Numbered from the stretch's first letter, positions 28,368 through 37,884 are shown. The stretch: 64,000 nucleotides of DNA from Paenibacillus sp. DCT19 (GCF_003268635.1 NZ_CP029639.1:6492001-6556000), one strand, 5' to 3'. Translations and numbers: made by a program. The notes: generated by a model from the letters alone, not told the origin.

Positions 28368-28886
28368 TCATAAGCCAGTTTCGTAATCCTCGATTAGATG
28401 CGACCAATACCCTTCAACATTGTTCATCGCAATTGGATCAAGTTCTTCATATATTTTACGTAACTCATCAGCATAGATATATGTAGTATATTTGCCTTCC
28501 TGCCTCATTTGCATCGCTACTTCGTTCCTCACGAGATAAAATAAGAAGAATGACTTCATATCTTGGTTCAGCTTATATACATGAGGCTCGTGGAAGGAAG
28601 AGCTTGCGTACAGTGCACTACTACCTTCTTTAAGGTATAGCCCATACTGACTAAAACTATAATGACCTATTTGGATAAAAGACTCACCACCAAGAGTACA
28701 TTTCTGAAAATGGACTATTTTATAAAACACAAAAATGTCTAGTTGTGCAGGTATACCAACCTCAATCATAAAATCGGCATTATGACGACTCACACCTAAA
28801 CTCAATAATTGGTTGTAATCATATTCTTGTAGCTGTGTGTCATAGTAATCTCGGATCTGTCGAATGTCGAAATCCATATTGAACAT
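28368..28886 (-). CDS. SUKH-4-family immunity-like protein
   Basis: A 172-residue protein resembling SUKH-4 immunity proteins. It has the early FMIEVGIP segment, a central beta region (FIQIGHYSFSQYGLYLKEGS) with ALYASSSFHEPHVYKLN, and a helical C-terminus with EELDPIAMNNVEGYWSHLIED. It lies 15 bases after the next upstream gene. ATG 28886 has GGGGG upstream, and a second ATG three codons later is possible. No cognate toxin is next to it. Confidence 0.7.
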   Translation of the reverse strand: MFNMDFDIRQIRDYYDTQLQEYDYNQLLSLGVSRHNADFMIEVGIPAQLDIFVFYKIVHFQKCTLGGESFIQIGHYSFSQYGLYLKEGSSALYASSSFHEPHVYKLNQDMKSFFLFYLVRNEVAMQMRQEGKYTTYIYADELRKIYEELDPIAMNNVEGYWSHLIEDYETGL

Positions 28887-28901
28887 CCTATGACCCCCAT
28901 T

Positions 28902-29264
28902 TTAAATTCTCGTCTGCATTATCTGATCTACCTTCACTCTTGATGGATCGACAATAATATCTAATAGAGGAAGATCGCTAAAACCGATGAACTGGAGGTG
29001 GACTAGATTCATGTATTCTTCTGGATCATGATCCATTTCCTTTAATTCTCTTTTTTCAATCTCAAGCAGTTCTGATTCACGAAGTACATTAACGGTATTG
29101 ATCTCTCTGCCTAATGAATTATACTCGTATAACCTGGTGTAGTGAGCAATCATTATGCTCATTCTGGTCAGATCCCATCGTTGAATTACTATTTCTAGTT
29201 GTTCTTGCGATATATGTAATGATGAGATGTATGCTTCATCTAGTTGAAGATTCAGGGCTTCCAT
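28902..29264 (-). CDS. Hypothetical protein in the SUKH cluster
   Basis: A 120-residue acidic cytoplasmic protein, mostly helix and strand, with no motif I recognise. GGGGGG five bases before the ATG gives a strong start. Its coupling to the SUKH-4 gene suggests a linked function, possibly another immunity-type protein. That is inference from position only. Confidence 0.6.
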   Translation of the reverse strand: MEALNLQLDEAYISSLHISQEQLEIVIQRWDLTRMSIMIAHYTRLYEYNSLGREINTVNVLRESELLEIEKRELKEMDHDPEEYMNLVHLQFIGFSDLPLLDIIVDPSRVKVDQIMQTRI

Positions 29265-29524
29265 TTAATCCCCCCATTTCTGATCTTGGTACATGAACCT
29301 GTGACATTGAATTATTCCGACTCCGACTTCTTAATAGTTGATAACTTCCCCTCAGTTGAACCCTTGTCCCGCGTGTAAGTAACCGTGTAGTGTTGATTGA
29401 TTTTAAATAAGAAGCCTTACCTGTTTCACTAGAATCTCATCCTTCCTTGAATATGCTCCACATCGCGCTATAGCTCACTTCACGCTCATGGATATTCCAT
29501 ATTTCTCAAATAACCAGGAGGTGC

Positions 29525-30088
29525 TCATCTCTTGAGCTGCACTTGGGCTAATCCGTACCGGAGGCTTCTGCTCCTGTAATGCATCTGATGATACCCCGCG
29601 TATACCTTGAACCGAAGTGGCTTGGTCATTTTTTTGATTGATTGTGAAGCCTCTTCAAATAACGCATATGTTAACGGCAGATGCTCCCGAATATCTTCAT
29701 AAATATAATAGTTTCCCCGTTCGTCCTGAAGATTAACTTGGAAACCCTTTGGCAATGAGAGCAAGATATAAGGGAATTCATCCTCTGCCCACTGTTCTTG
29801 AACTGGGAAGCTATGTCCTTCATTTTTCATAAAAAATCCAGAGATTCGTTGATCCAGATTACACGCAACAGAATACACCCAATGAGGGTGGTAGTTCGGC
29901 TTCTCTTGTGCTGTGAAATACTGATAATATGTTTCATAAGCTTCGCACACTTGATCTAGATCATGCGTGGTCGCAGCATAGTTCGAAAGAGTAAACCGAC
30001 ATTCCTTTTGTTGAAAGAGTTCCAATGTGCTTCTCATTTCTTCTGGTGTCACTAGAAACTTAAGTTTATAGAAACCACTATTCTTCAT
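29525..30088 (-). CDS. Hypothetical protein
   Basis: A 187-residue soluble protein, rich in aromatic residues (YETYYQYFTAQEKPNYHPHW, YHQMHYRSRSLRYG). I do not recognise the family. The ATG at 30088 is preferred because AGGAGG stands 11 bases before it. The frame continues upstream to a TTG at 30178 without a site. It sits between the SUKH cluster and an AraC-family gene, all on the same strand. Confidence 0.6.
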   Translation of the reverse strand: MKNSGFYKLKFLVTPEEMRSTLELFQQKECRFTLSNYAATTHDLDQVCEAYETYYQYFTAQEKPNYHPHWVYSVACNLDQRISGFFMKNEGHSFPVQEQWAEDEFPYILLSLPKGFQVNLQDERGNYYIYEDIREHLPLTYALFEEASQSIKKMTKPLRFKVYAGYHQMHYRSRSLRYGLAQVQLKR

Positions 30089-30270
30089 CGATTCAGGTGC
30101 CTCCTGTGTAGAACGTGTCTCAACATCTGCGTCTTTTGTAGTTTTCAGACACGACCTAGATTGGTTTTGCGCGATCAACGTCAGTCAGCCAACATATAAA
30201 CGAATCTCACACCCATTCTACACATGGAACACCTTCTCCTGCTAATGTACACATTGGGCAACTAACGATC

Positions 30271-31143
30271 TCATCTCTTCTGCACAGGTATCCAAATCTC
30301 ACTCCTATAGTGCGGATCAGTGGTATCCTTATGCTCATTCCAAAGTATTTCTGGCCCTTCACTCAGCTCATAATCCGATGAAGGGAACCACTCTGTATAG
30401 ATCCGTCCCCAAATCTCCTGAAGTGTGCTTGGGAATGGACCAACAGCGGTAAATACCGCCCAAGTCGAAGCAGGTACCTCCAATTGTGCCAAACCCTCTG
30501 GTGCCTCTTGTGTTGTGGCTGCACCGATATAGTGATCTAGTTCTCCCTGCTCCTGCATCCGATCCTCACTGAAATGAATCGAAGCACTGATTATTCCATG
30601 GGGTTCTACATTCGATAAGCCTTTAATGGTACCAATTAACTCCGGCGTAAGTCGCTGAACCATCGCAGCAATGTGCGGATTCACACCATGGAATATGATC
30701 GGTACCCGCTCACTAATACCGACAATTTGAAACGCTTCTTTTTCCTCAATACGGTAGTTCATTTCGCTTCCTCCTTGAATGGTTAACTGAAATGTCATCC
30801 GCGGGAAGGCTTTGAGTGATGGACTATGCTCTCGTACTTCAGAAGGCGTAACACCATGTATGCTTTGAAAAGCCCGAGTGAATGCGTCTGGCGAAGTGTA
30901 GCCGTATTTTAGTGCAATATCAATGATCTTGCTATCGTTTCGACTCAGCTCCATCGCTGCTAACGTTAGTCGCCGACGCCGAATATATTCTGAGAATGTG
31001 ACACCGCTAAGAAAAGAGAACATCCGTGTAAAATGATACTCCGAGCAACAGGCGATCCGGGCAACCTCTTTCATATCGACAGTGTGCAGCAGGTTCTCTT
31101 CAACGTAATTCAGAGCTTCATTTAAGCGCGTTAGCGATTCCAT
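30271..31143 (-). CDS. AraC-family regulator with GyrI-like effector domain
   Basis: A 290-residue regulator. The N-terminal ~100 residues hold two helix-turn-helix motifs ([21 protein letters not shown] and [20 protein letters not shown], ending GVTPSEVR). The C-terminal half (~125-290) is a GyrI/Rob-like ligand-binding domain ([50 protein letters not shown]). Such proteins sense small hydrophobic or cationic compounds. GGGAGGGATGATGAT precedes the ATG. Targets are unknown. Confidence 0.9.
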   Translation of the reverse strand: MESLTRLNEALNYVEENLLHTVDMKEVARIACCSEYHFTRMFSFLSGVTFSEYIRRRRLTLAAMELSRNDSKIIDIALKYGYTSPDAFTRAFQSIHGVTPSEVREHSPSLKAFPRMTFQLTIQGGSEMNYRIEEKEAFQIVGISERVPIIFHGVNPHIAAMVQRLTPELIGTIKGLSNVEPHGIISASIHFSEDRMQEQGELDHYIGAATTQEAPEGLAQLEVPASTWAVFTAVGPFPSTLQEIWGRIYTEWFPSSDYELSEGPEILWNEHKDTTDPHYRSEIWIPVQKR

Positions 31144-31342
31144 ATCATCATCCCTCCCTCGTTATTGGAAGCATAACAAAACCTCTCTGTTCACATCCGA
31201 CTTTACTTGCACCATTCTGTAGGCTCGATCTGATATGGTTAGTTAATGGAGTGCGATACATTCTGTAGAAACATCATAACTTTTAATCCTTGGATGCGTT
31301 GTATCTTTAAGCATGTAAATATTTGTGTAAGGAGAACGACCA

Positions 31343-31960
31343 TTGAGAAAAAAGAATGCAATAAAGTACATCTTCATCATTGTTGCTGCAGTACTCGTTT
31401 CTAACGTAATCCAATTCTATGTATTTAATCAAAACAACACAGAACAAAAGGATGAAACCCTCCAACCGATCTACGAAACTAAAATGAACATATACTCGGA
31501 TTATTCCAGTCGTGTTCAAGTTATATACCAGTTTTTGGTGAACCTGAACAATGCAAATACACGAAATGAAGCTCAATTTTTCTCCGATGGCTTCATATCT
31601 GGCATGAGCGCAGACCATTATACGTATCTAGAGTCGATCATACAGAAAATGAACCATGGTGAGTATACGGACGAAGTACAGCGCATTATGGATACAAATC
31701 AGAATCTGTACCTGATGGTCTACGAGTTAAGGGACTACTTCGATGTTGAACAGGACGATGCAGACTTCCATGCCAATTGGAACGAAGTTCATGCATTATT
31801 AGAGGAGATCACCAATCAGATCGCTTCCGGCTCTTCCGAAAGTACAACCTTATACAATATTACGAGTTATCCCGAGAATTTCATTATTAAAACAGACTAT
31901 GAGACGACCATGTCATCCTTAAACGAAAATATAGCTAAAGTCATCGAACTAATTCGCTGA
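31343..31960 (+). CDS. Membrane-anchored protein of unknown function
   Basis: A 205-residue protein with a single N-terminal membrane helix (IKYIFIIVAAVLVSNVIQFYVF) and a helical, probably extracellular domain without known motifs. AAGGAGAACGACCA precedes the TTG start. It is a single gene ending in a terminator. Confidence 0.6.
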   Translation: MRKKNAIKYIFIIVAAVLVSNVIQFYVFNQNNTEQKDETLQPIYETKMNIYSDYSSRVQVIYQFLVNLNNANTRNEAQFFSDGFISGMSADHYTYLESIIQKMNHGEYTDEVQRIMDTNQNLYLMVYELRDYFDVEQDDADFHANWNEVHALLEEITNQIASGSSESTTLYNITSYPENFIIKTDYETTMSSLNENIAKVIELIR

Positions 31961-32049
31961 TTATATTTTACGTAATTCTGGTTCAGTGCAATGTACTTTG
32001 CGCTTCCACACCTGAGTCTGTCGTTCCATTAGGAAAACAAGGATAAATA

Positions 32050-32095
32050 GGGTAACCTACATCCGGTTATGAAAACCACCGTAGGCTACCCCTTT
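32050..32095. terminator. Terminator between convergent genes
   Basis: GGGTAACCTAC / GTAGGCTACCC with an inner GGTT/CCACC pairing, followed by CTTTATA on the plus strand. Confidence 0.65.
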
Positions 32096-32123
32096 ATACC
32101 TTCCAGTACATTGAGCTTTTGAC

Positions 32124-33749
32124 TTAATTCAGCAACTCAACACAGTCATAGACCCAACCCGCACTTAACCAGTTACCCAAGTCACTGGAACCACTAATCG
32201 GTGTAATCGTGATCGTATTGGAGCCATTGACGAAGTAAGATGCTGGAACATTCCAGCTGAACGTTGTGTTGTTTCCACGATAGGTACCAATGGTGAAACT
32301 GCGAGAGTTAGGCTGTGAGGATGCGGCAGGGTTGGATAACGTGTGCCCGTTAACCGTAATACTTGGTCGGCCATTATTGTATGCCGCGGTAATACCAATG
32401 TTCAGCATATGAGAAGTGGCGGCTTGAGATGCATTCAAGTTAAACGTAATTGCAGTCGGAGAGTTTTCGCCACGGAACTGAATTGCCGGGAATCGATTGG
32501 TTGCACTCCCCGTAGCGTAGGTAACCGGTCCCCAGCTAGGATTGCGACTATCGGAAGGGTGACGGATTGGAATTGTCTGTCCATTAAGGAACTCCCGTGG
32601 TGTACCATCCCAGTTACCAATCCGCCAGATGCTGGAGGCTTTACTCGGATCATTGTTAATGGTACGTGTATTCAGAGTCGTCGTTTGTCCTGCTGTGATC
32701 GTAACCGTTTCCTCATATACAGCCAGTTCTCCCTTGTAGGCTGTCATGGTATATGTTCCTGGAATCATGCCATATTTGGCAGCTGCCCCACTTGCAGATG
32801 TCCCCACCCAATACTGGGCATTGCTGTTGGCGAACCCGATGGTGTATGCATAACCCATATCCATTCCCGACAGACCATTCAGCACCACATTTCCTCGACT
32901 CGATACCCAGCCCTGCAGATTCAAGCCAGACATCCAGTTGAAATCAGGAACACTTGGCGTACCACCAGTTGTGAAAATCAAAGCGTATGGTCCATGCAGA
33001 CCAACTCGCCAGCCTTCCGTCTGTGCATGTCCGGAATTCATATAGTTATACACTTCTGTTTCTGTCCCACTTTGAAACTGGATATCACGGAAGAATGGAC
33101 CACCAGAGCTCTTTTCTCGATTGCCGTAGGCCATAAATACACCAACACCATTGCCTGTAACGCCGCGCACAGATAAATCTTTGGCCTGATCATTACCATA
33201 ATATTTAGAGGCACTTCGACCATTCGCGAAACCAAATACATCCTGACTCTCAATAGCTCCTGTGTTGCCTCGATTATTTGAATGCTCAGGAACTCCTGTC
33301 AAGACACTGCCATTACCGCGAAAAATGTAACGTAATTCCCCAATGGAAGGTTGAGCCGTGGTATGCGTTGCCATGTAAATAATGTTCTCTCCACCACGCG
33401 AAGCATAATAGTGCGTTAGGGTGCTTGTAGACACCGTGATTAACACCGTTGATCCTGAAGGAGAGGTATTCCAAGTGACATTGACGGAGGAGCCTAGACC
33501 CGAACCGATATGCGATCCTCTGTTGCTGTTGAGCTCCGTACCGTTCATTTTGGCTGATATGATGTCCCCATTGGTTTTGTTCACCACGTAGACTAATCCG
33601 GAACCCGTATTCACTTCAATTCTGGAGCCAGTATCATTCACATATATCGTAGCCGCCTGTCCGGTAGATGCTGGATATATACTAGCCGTAACGATTAAAG
33701 CGAGAATTAAAAACAAGCCAAGCGACTTTCTCACGAAGCGTTTTGCCAT
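32124..33749 (-). CDS. Secreted rhamnogalacturonan lyase, PL4
   Basis: A 541-residue exoenzyme that cleaves the rhamnogalacturonan I backbone of pectin. A signal peptide ends near GQAAT (residue 33). The PL4 domain order is visible: catalytic beta-sandwich (~35-260, with GELRYIFRGN and SQDVFGFANGRSASKYY), a FnIII-like domain (~275-355, YWVGTSASG, GTYTMTAYKGELAVYEETV) and a CBM-like jelly roll (~365-541, IWRIGNWDGTPREFLNG). No extra modules are present. A cre-like site overlaps its promoter, consistent with catabolite repression. Confidence 0.9.
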   Translation of the reverse strand: MAKRFVRKSLGLFLILALIVTASIYPASTGQAATIYVNDTGSRIEVNTGSGLVYVVNKTNGDIISAKMNGTELNSNRGSHIGSGLGSSVNVTWNTSPSGSTVLITVSTSTLTHYYASRGGENIIYMATHTTAQPSIGELRYIFRGNGSVLTGVPEHSNNRGNTGAIESQDVFGFANGRSASKYYGNDQAKDLSVRGVTGNGVGVFMAYGNREKSSGGPFFRDIQFQSGTETEVYNYMNSGHAQTEGWRVGLHGPYALIFTTGGTPSVPDFNWMSGLNLQGWVSSRGNVVLNGLSGMDMGYAYTIGFANSNAQYWVGTSASGAAAKYGMIPGTYTMTAYKGELAVYEETVTITAGQTTTLNTRTINNDPSKASSIWRIGNWDGTPREFLNGQTIPIRHPSDSRNPSWGPVTYATGSATNRFPAIQFRGENSPTAITFNLNASQAATSHMLNIGITAAYNNGRPSITVNGHTLSNPAASSQPNSRSFTIGTYRGNNTTFSWNVPASYFVNGSNTITITPISGSSDLGNWLSAGWVYDCVELLN

Positions 33750-33775
33750 AAGTAAATCCCTCCTCGAGCCTAATT

Positions 33776-33794
33776 ATAAAGCGCTTACATTATA
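33776..33794 (-). promoter_or_regulatory. -10 box and cre-like site of the PL4 gene
   Basis: On the minus strand TATAAT (33794-33789) overlaps ATGTAAGCGCTTTAT (33790-33776), a cre match except at the penultimate base. Binding would cover the promoter or start site. Confidence 0.65.
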
Positions 33795-34060
33795 TTGTAT
33801 TGAAACTTGCTCTCCCGTCTCATTTTGAAATAGCTTATGTGAGCATGTCCATAATGACTGGCATGTGATGTGTATGTGTTTGTGTGTGAGTATGTGTTTG
33901 CATATTGAGTAGATCCGCCAATTCATGTAATGCTTGATCTTCCACCTCCTCCTTATACCACTCATTTGCATTCAGTAATTTTACAATTACAACAAAATAA
34001 TACCGTTATATTACATAAAATTGCAATGAAAATGCTGCATCTATCCTTTAAAAATCTCAT
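33791..34060. other. Gap upstream of the PL4 gene with a GT-rich tract
   Basis: An irregular GTGT/GTAT-rich tract occupies about 33860-33905 and is followed by an A/T-rich region. No gene or convincing operator was seen. Confidence 0.4.
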
Positions 34061-34107
34061 AAAAAAAGAAGCTGCCCCTCGTCATATGTATGACTTATAA
34101 GGACAGC
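34061..34107 (-). terminator. Terminator of the TerD-like gene
   Basis: On the minus strand GCTGTCCT pairs with AGGGGCAGC over an inner GTCAT/ATGAC hairpin, followed by TTCTTTTTTT. Confidence 0.75.
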
Positions 34108-34126
34108 CCTGAAGAAATTAAATAAG

Positions 34127-36235
34127 TTAAGTCAGATACTCCGCCATAATCTGCTCGATATCATAAGGAGTAACCCCCTGCTCTACCGAATAGATCGTAT
34201 CTGCCTGATCCATCGTATCCACCAACTCACCGCGCGCCTTCGCATGGAGCAGGAACAGGTCATGCAGAGCTGGTTTGCGCAGCGTCGTCATGGCTTTGCC
34301 CATCAATACCATGCCTCTCTGGTTACCTTCCACATTGTTATACAGCTCTGGATGTCGGGTCAGGGCCAGATCTGTCCAGATCACGGTACGCTCTACCAGA
34401 TCCATAATGACAGGAATCGCAATTTGCGTATCTGCGGTGACATCAATTTTGTTAGATACGGTAGACGGTTCAAAGACTTCACCTGAACCAGGCTTCTTCC
34501 GCATCATCCAACCTACAAAACATTCCGGCAAATCGCAGTAGGGATGACTGGTAAAGGATAGCATCGTAGCGACCACATATCGTCCACCATAGTTCACAAT
34601 CGACGGGATGTGCAGATCAATAAACTCACATGCACCTTGTGGTGCTGCAACAATATCCCCGCTATGGACAGCCTTATACTTGGAAGACCGAAGGTTAGTG
34701 TAGGAAATGTGCTCGACATAGTTCCAGTTCTTATCATACATGACGGCAGACAAATCAATATCCACACGCCCTGTCGATTGACCATTCACGTTCCCTTCTC
34801 TCCACCAGTTGAAGAAACGAATCGTATCTCCCTCTGCCATTGGCACACGACTTCCGCGCACAATCGTATGCAATGCCTTGCTCGCCGACCTCTGGGAGAA
34901 GGGCACCAGATAATGGTGCAGTCTTGGATCGACATACGTCTTCCCCAGTGGAGGAAGGGCAGCAAACCGCGTTACCAGTTCCTGTTCGCATAATTGCACA
35001 ACATCACGGCATATCGCCTCATCGATATAAGGCAGTTCATCCGGGATAGCGACTGCTTTCGCCACATTGCCTTTAGGGAAAAAGACACGCAGATGCTGCG
35101 GTTCATTACGCTGCGCGAAGTGTTGCTTCACCTGCAACAGCACCGACGTGGATACTTGCGATACAACCTCGCTGAATGCCAGCAGTACATACACATCATC
35201 TTCGGTGATCCGTAGCAAGTGATCCAATCTTCTCGCGAATTCACCCGGACGCTGTGATAACAGGTCGATGAGACTCCACACATTCCGGTATTGAAAAGCA
35301 AGCTCTACACTGCCGTTAAAGGTTGAATACGGTTTATTGTTACGCAAAATATCAAAAGCCTCTTGGCATCGTGGATACCGATGCTTATATTCCGAAGGAT
35401 GCAGAATTTCGCCAAGGCGAATCCAGCGATCTTTGTACCGCAGCATATCCTCTGTAATTGAGCCACATTGCTCTAGCAAGCTGAGCAGTAGACGTCTCTC
35501 ACGCCGTTTGAATTTACGGAATGGCGAAGCCAGCGCCAGGCTGACATCCCCATCCGACCAAGCAACCGCCAGACGGAGGACATCGCTTGCCGTTTTGAAG
35601 TACAGACCGATTCGCTCCATATTCGCCTGTTCATGCTTCAATAATGAAGCAACCACAAAGCCTACATTTTCTTTGAACGGAATTTCGGAAGGTAGAATGG
35701 CATCCACATCACATGCATCTGCATGTTCCAGCACTGTATCGATATCTTCCTTGTCTGTCTGCGAAATGGAACCTTTGGCTTCGATCATCTGGCGAATTAG
35801 CGTCTGGAACGCTTGCTTGGTACCAAGACCAATCACGTTCAGCTTTGTCTTCTCCATGAAGGGTGATCTCTTCACCGATGATTGGTCCAGATGCTCTGCC
35901 GTTACATGGGTCAGATAATGGATGATGGCGTGCAGATATAAATCTGCCTCATTCTCCTCCATCACTTGTAGGGGGAACCCTGGATACATTGGTTTGTACG
36001 CCACATGGGCACCTACCATGACTTTCAAATCACGAATAAGCTGTGTATACACTGCTTCAAATTGCCCTTTGGACAATTGCTTTACCGCTTGGATTAATTC
36101 ATTGGAGAAGATGTATCCAAGGGCTTCCACATTTTTGAGGGCTGTTGCCAGTACCGTTTTAGATAGCTGTTTCGACCCTTCGCTCGATTCAATTATAAGT
36201 TTGTTTGCTCTGCGCAAATAGATTGTATTGTTCAT
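34127..36235 (-). CDS. Large cytoplasmic protein with TerD-like C-terminal domain
   Basis: A 702-residue soluble protein. The first ~450 residues are helical (for example LLSLLEQCGSITEDMLRYKD) and unassigned. From about residue 460 the sequence turns to beta structure with TIRFFNWWREG, VDIDLSAVMYDKNW and GDIVAAPQGACEFIDLHIP. This resembles the calcium-binding TerD/stress-protein fold and its larger MXAN_6230/SCO0854-type relatives; I recall that family name from memory and could not check it. A stress or metal-linked role is a guess. The start is uncertain: no ribosome binding site precedes the ATG at 36235 or the one at 36274. It is divergent from another unknown gene across a structured region. 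Confidence 0.6.
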   Translation of the reverse strand: MNNTIYLRRANKLIIESSEGSKQLSKTVLATALKNVEALGYIFSNELIQAVKQLSKGQFEAVYTQLIRDLKVMVGAHVAYKPMYPGFPLQVMEENEADLYLHAIIHYLTHVTAEHLDQSSVKRSPFMEKTKLNVIGLGTKQAFQTLIRQMIEAKGSISQTDKEDIDTVLEHADACDVDAILPSEIPFKENVGFVVASLLKHEQANMERIGLYFKTASDVLRLAVAWSDGDVSLALASPFRKFKRRERRLLLSLLEQCGSITEDMLRYKDRWIRLGEILHPSEYKHRYPRCQEAFDILRNNKPYSTFNGSVELAFQYRNVWSLIDLLSQRPGEFARRLDHLLRITEDDVYVLLAFSEVVSQVSTSVLLQVKQHFAQRNEPQHLRVFFPKGNVAKAVAIPDELPYIDEAICRDVVQLCEQELVTRFAALPPLGKTYVDPRLHHYLVPFSQRSASKALHTIVRGSRVPMAEGDTIRFFNWWREGNVNGQSTGRVDIDLSAVMYDKNWNYVEHISYTNLRSSKYKAVHSGDIVAAPQGACEFIDLHIPSIVNYGGRYVVATMLSFTSHPYCDLPECFVGWMMRKKPGSGEVFEPSTVSNKIDVTADTQIAIPVIMDLVERTVIWTDLALTRHPELYNNVEGNQRGMVLMGKAMTTLRKPALHDLFLLHAKARGELVDTMDQADTIYSVEQGVTPYDIEQIMAEYLT

Positions 36236-36280
36236 GATTAAAGAGTCCAGGAAAGCCACATCCCTAAATAACATGAAAGG

Positions 36281-36600
36281 TTAGGGGTAGAAGGAAGGAA
36301 TGTGATAGCCTGGACGCCTCCTCTCTGACATAAAATCCTTCAGGAGAGCTGCGACCCTATTATCTCAATATGATGGTAGAAGGAAGGATCGCAATAGCCT
36401 GAAGGCCGAAGGTCGGAAGTTCGTAACCCGAACCTTTGGTGAACCCATCATCTCAGATTCCATGAAATCCCAACAGGGCAAAAGTATTACGACTTGATAT
36501 CAGACGCAATGAACTTGAGATGATCTTGGAATAGCAAGGTGGCACGGCTTGAACAAACTCAATCAGAGTGCTATCGTTCCTAATAACGAACAGAATGCGC
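36281..36600. ncRNA. Candidate structured RNA or leader with two related subdomains
   Basis: A 390-base gap between divergent genes holds two copies of GGTAGAAGGAAGGA (36286 and 36375 areas, the first reading GGGTAGAAGG...), each followed by a related ATAGCCTG segment. Each copy is closed by its own helix: TAGGGGT/ACCCTA for the first and ATGATGG/CCATCAT for the second. The second contains small hairpins GCC-TGAA-GGC, CCG/CGG and AAGTTCG/CGAACCTT. The strand CCATCATCTCA (36445-36455) can pair instead with TGAGATGAT (36516-36524), so mutually exclusive folds are possible. I could not match it to a known riboswitch or ribozyme class, and the transcribed strand is not known. Confidence 0.4.
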
Positions 36601-36665
36601 AAAGTTTACCAGAACCTATTGTCACGCTAGCAGTAAAATACATATAAGAACCGAGGATATCATCA

Positions 36666-37762
36666 ATGGAGATACAACCACTAATTCAGTTATTCATTCA
36701 AGAATACCTTAAGATTAAATGCAAAGAGGAAATTCAGCCTGCTCCGTGGGAGCCTTCCAATATAGTTTGGATGAGGATGATTGTGCAGAGTTATCTTTTA
36801 TCCGTGAACCAGAGGAATCTTTTACGAATTGGATATACGATCTACAGCCGCGAGACGCCCGCTATGTTGTAAATCCAGACTGGCAGCCGGTACTCGCCGA
36901 GAGGTTCAACCAGATTGATGTCTATGATGAACTCATCCTGTATCACCTACTATTCACGATCAACAGCACGCTTACGATCCGCCCGACGAATGACTACACC
37001 GCCATGAATGATAGGATGAAAAGCTATAGCTTCTTTCAATTGTCTCACTGTCGTGCGACGTCTCGAATTAGCGAAGAACAGCAGCACCAGTTACGCGACT
37101 TTTTCTTCTTTTTCTATCTCTACGCCCATCCCGTGAACGAGGACACACTCTATGCCTGTTCATTCCATGAGCAGCGCTTAGTCCATACCCAAACGAACAT
37201 CTCATTAGAGCATTATTTCGCAGCATTTCACGACCACTACATTGCACATGCGGATCAATATAGAGATGACCTCATGATTGACCCTGACGACATCCAAGCC
37301 AGCAAACACCTCACACTGGAGCTGTTACGCGTAATTGAGGGCAAGTCGTCCCCACTGCACATGCCTTCGGAGGAAGGATTGGAAGCAGTGGTGCAGATGA
37401 TCAACAACGTGGATCTGATGCTACAGCTATACGAAGATAACACCTCGGCGCTATTCGAGATCATGAGAGATTTCCTGGCTGAAGATGCTGAAGATCGTTC
37501 CACGCTGTACCGCGAACATTGCTTCACCACACTGCTCCAGAACTATGTATGTTACATTTTGTACTTCACGTTTGATGAGATTCACACCTTGGTAGATTAC
37601 TTCGGCAGCACACCGACTTGGTGCGGGGTCATCATTAATAAAATGTTTACGGATACGATCTTCCTCCAGAAAATCATACGATTGAAACAGATTGACATTA
37701 ACGCATACCCGGATGTTATTGCATTCTTTGGCGAGGAAGCGAGAAGCATCTATTTATCATAG
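36666..37762 (+). pseudogene. Unknown cytoplasmic protein, split by one frameshift
   Basis: An ATG at 36666 with GAGG ten bases upstream opens a frame (MEIQPLIQLFIQEYL) that runs out of phase with the long downstream frame ending at 37762. One extra T in the TTT run at 36766-36768 joins them as EPSNIVLDEDDCAELSF, giving 365 residues. The long frame's own first ATG at 36719 has no ribosome binding site. The protein is acidic, helical and soluble, and I do not recognise it. It is divergent from the TerD-like gene and may belong with it. Sequencing error is a likely cause of the break. Confidence 0.6.
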
Positions 37763-37800
37763 CTTGCTTAGCAGCTATATCTTCACAATCTGTGTCTCTG

Positions 37801-37884
37801 CAATATCTGTCTTTTTTACAATATCTGTCTTTTTTACAATATCTGTCTTTTTTACAATATCTGTCTTTTTTACAATATCTGTCT
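37801..37884. repeat. 18-base tandem repeat, four perfect copies plus a partial fifth
   Basis: The unit CAATATCTGTCTTTTTTA is repeated exactly at 37801, 37819, 37837 and 37855, with a partial copy from 37873 and a degenerate copy just upstream. It lies between the stop at 37762 and the second hybrid kinase gene. Each copy carries a T6 run. The identity between copies suggests recent slippage and possible length variation between strains. Confidence 0.9.

Noticed and set aside
32343..33176. 277-codon plus-strand open frame across the PL4 gene
   Set aside because: It is antisense to a well-supported secreted lyase, its composition is unnatural and it has no ribosome binding site.
33860..33905. 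GT-rich tract as a microsatellite or Z-DNA switch
   Set aside because: The repeat is irregular and interrupted. It is noted as low-complexity sequence only.
36471..36550. Cyclic di-GMP-I riboswitch (AGGGCAAA followed by GACGCAA)
   Set aside because: The two short matches have plausible spacing, but the GNRA loop, the following AGCC helix and the tetraloop receptor are absent.
36530..36580. T-box riboswitch (AAGGTGGCACGGC resembles the T-box core)
   Set aside because: The core has a mismatch in the required UGGNACC, the surrounding pairing (GGAA/TTCC, TAGCA/TGCTA) does not form the antiterminator, and the downstream gene is not related to amino acids.
36719..37762. Start of the 36.7 kb gene at the ATG 36719
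   Set aside because: It has no ribosome binding site, and its first ~16 residues lie out of phase with the better-supported N-terminus from 36666.
37801..37884. CRISPR-like array
   Set aside because: The 18-base units are directly contiguous with no spacers, and no cas genes are present.
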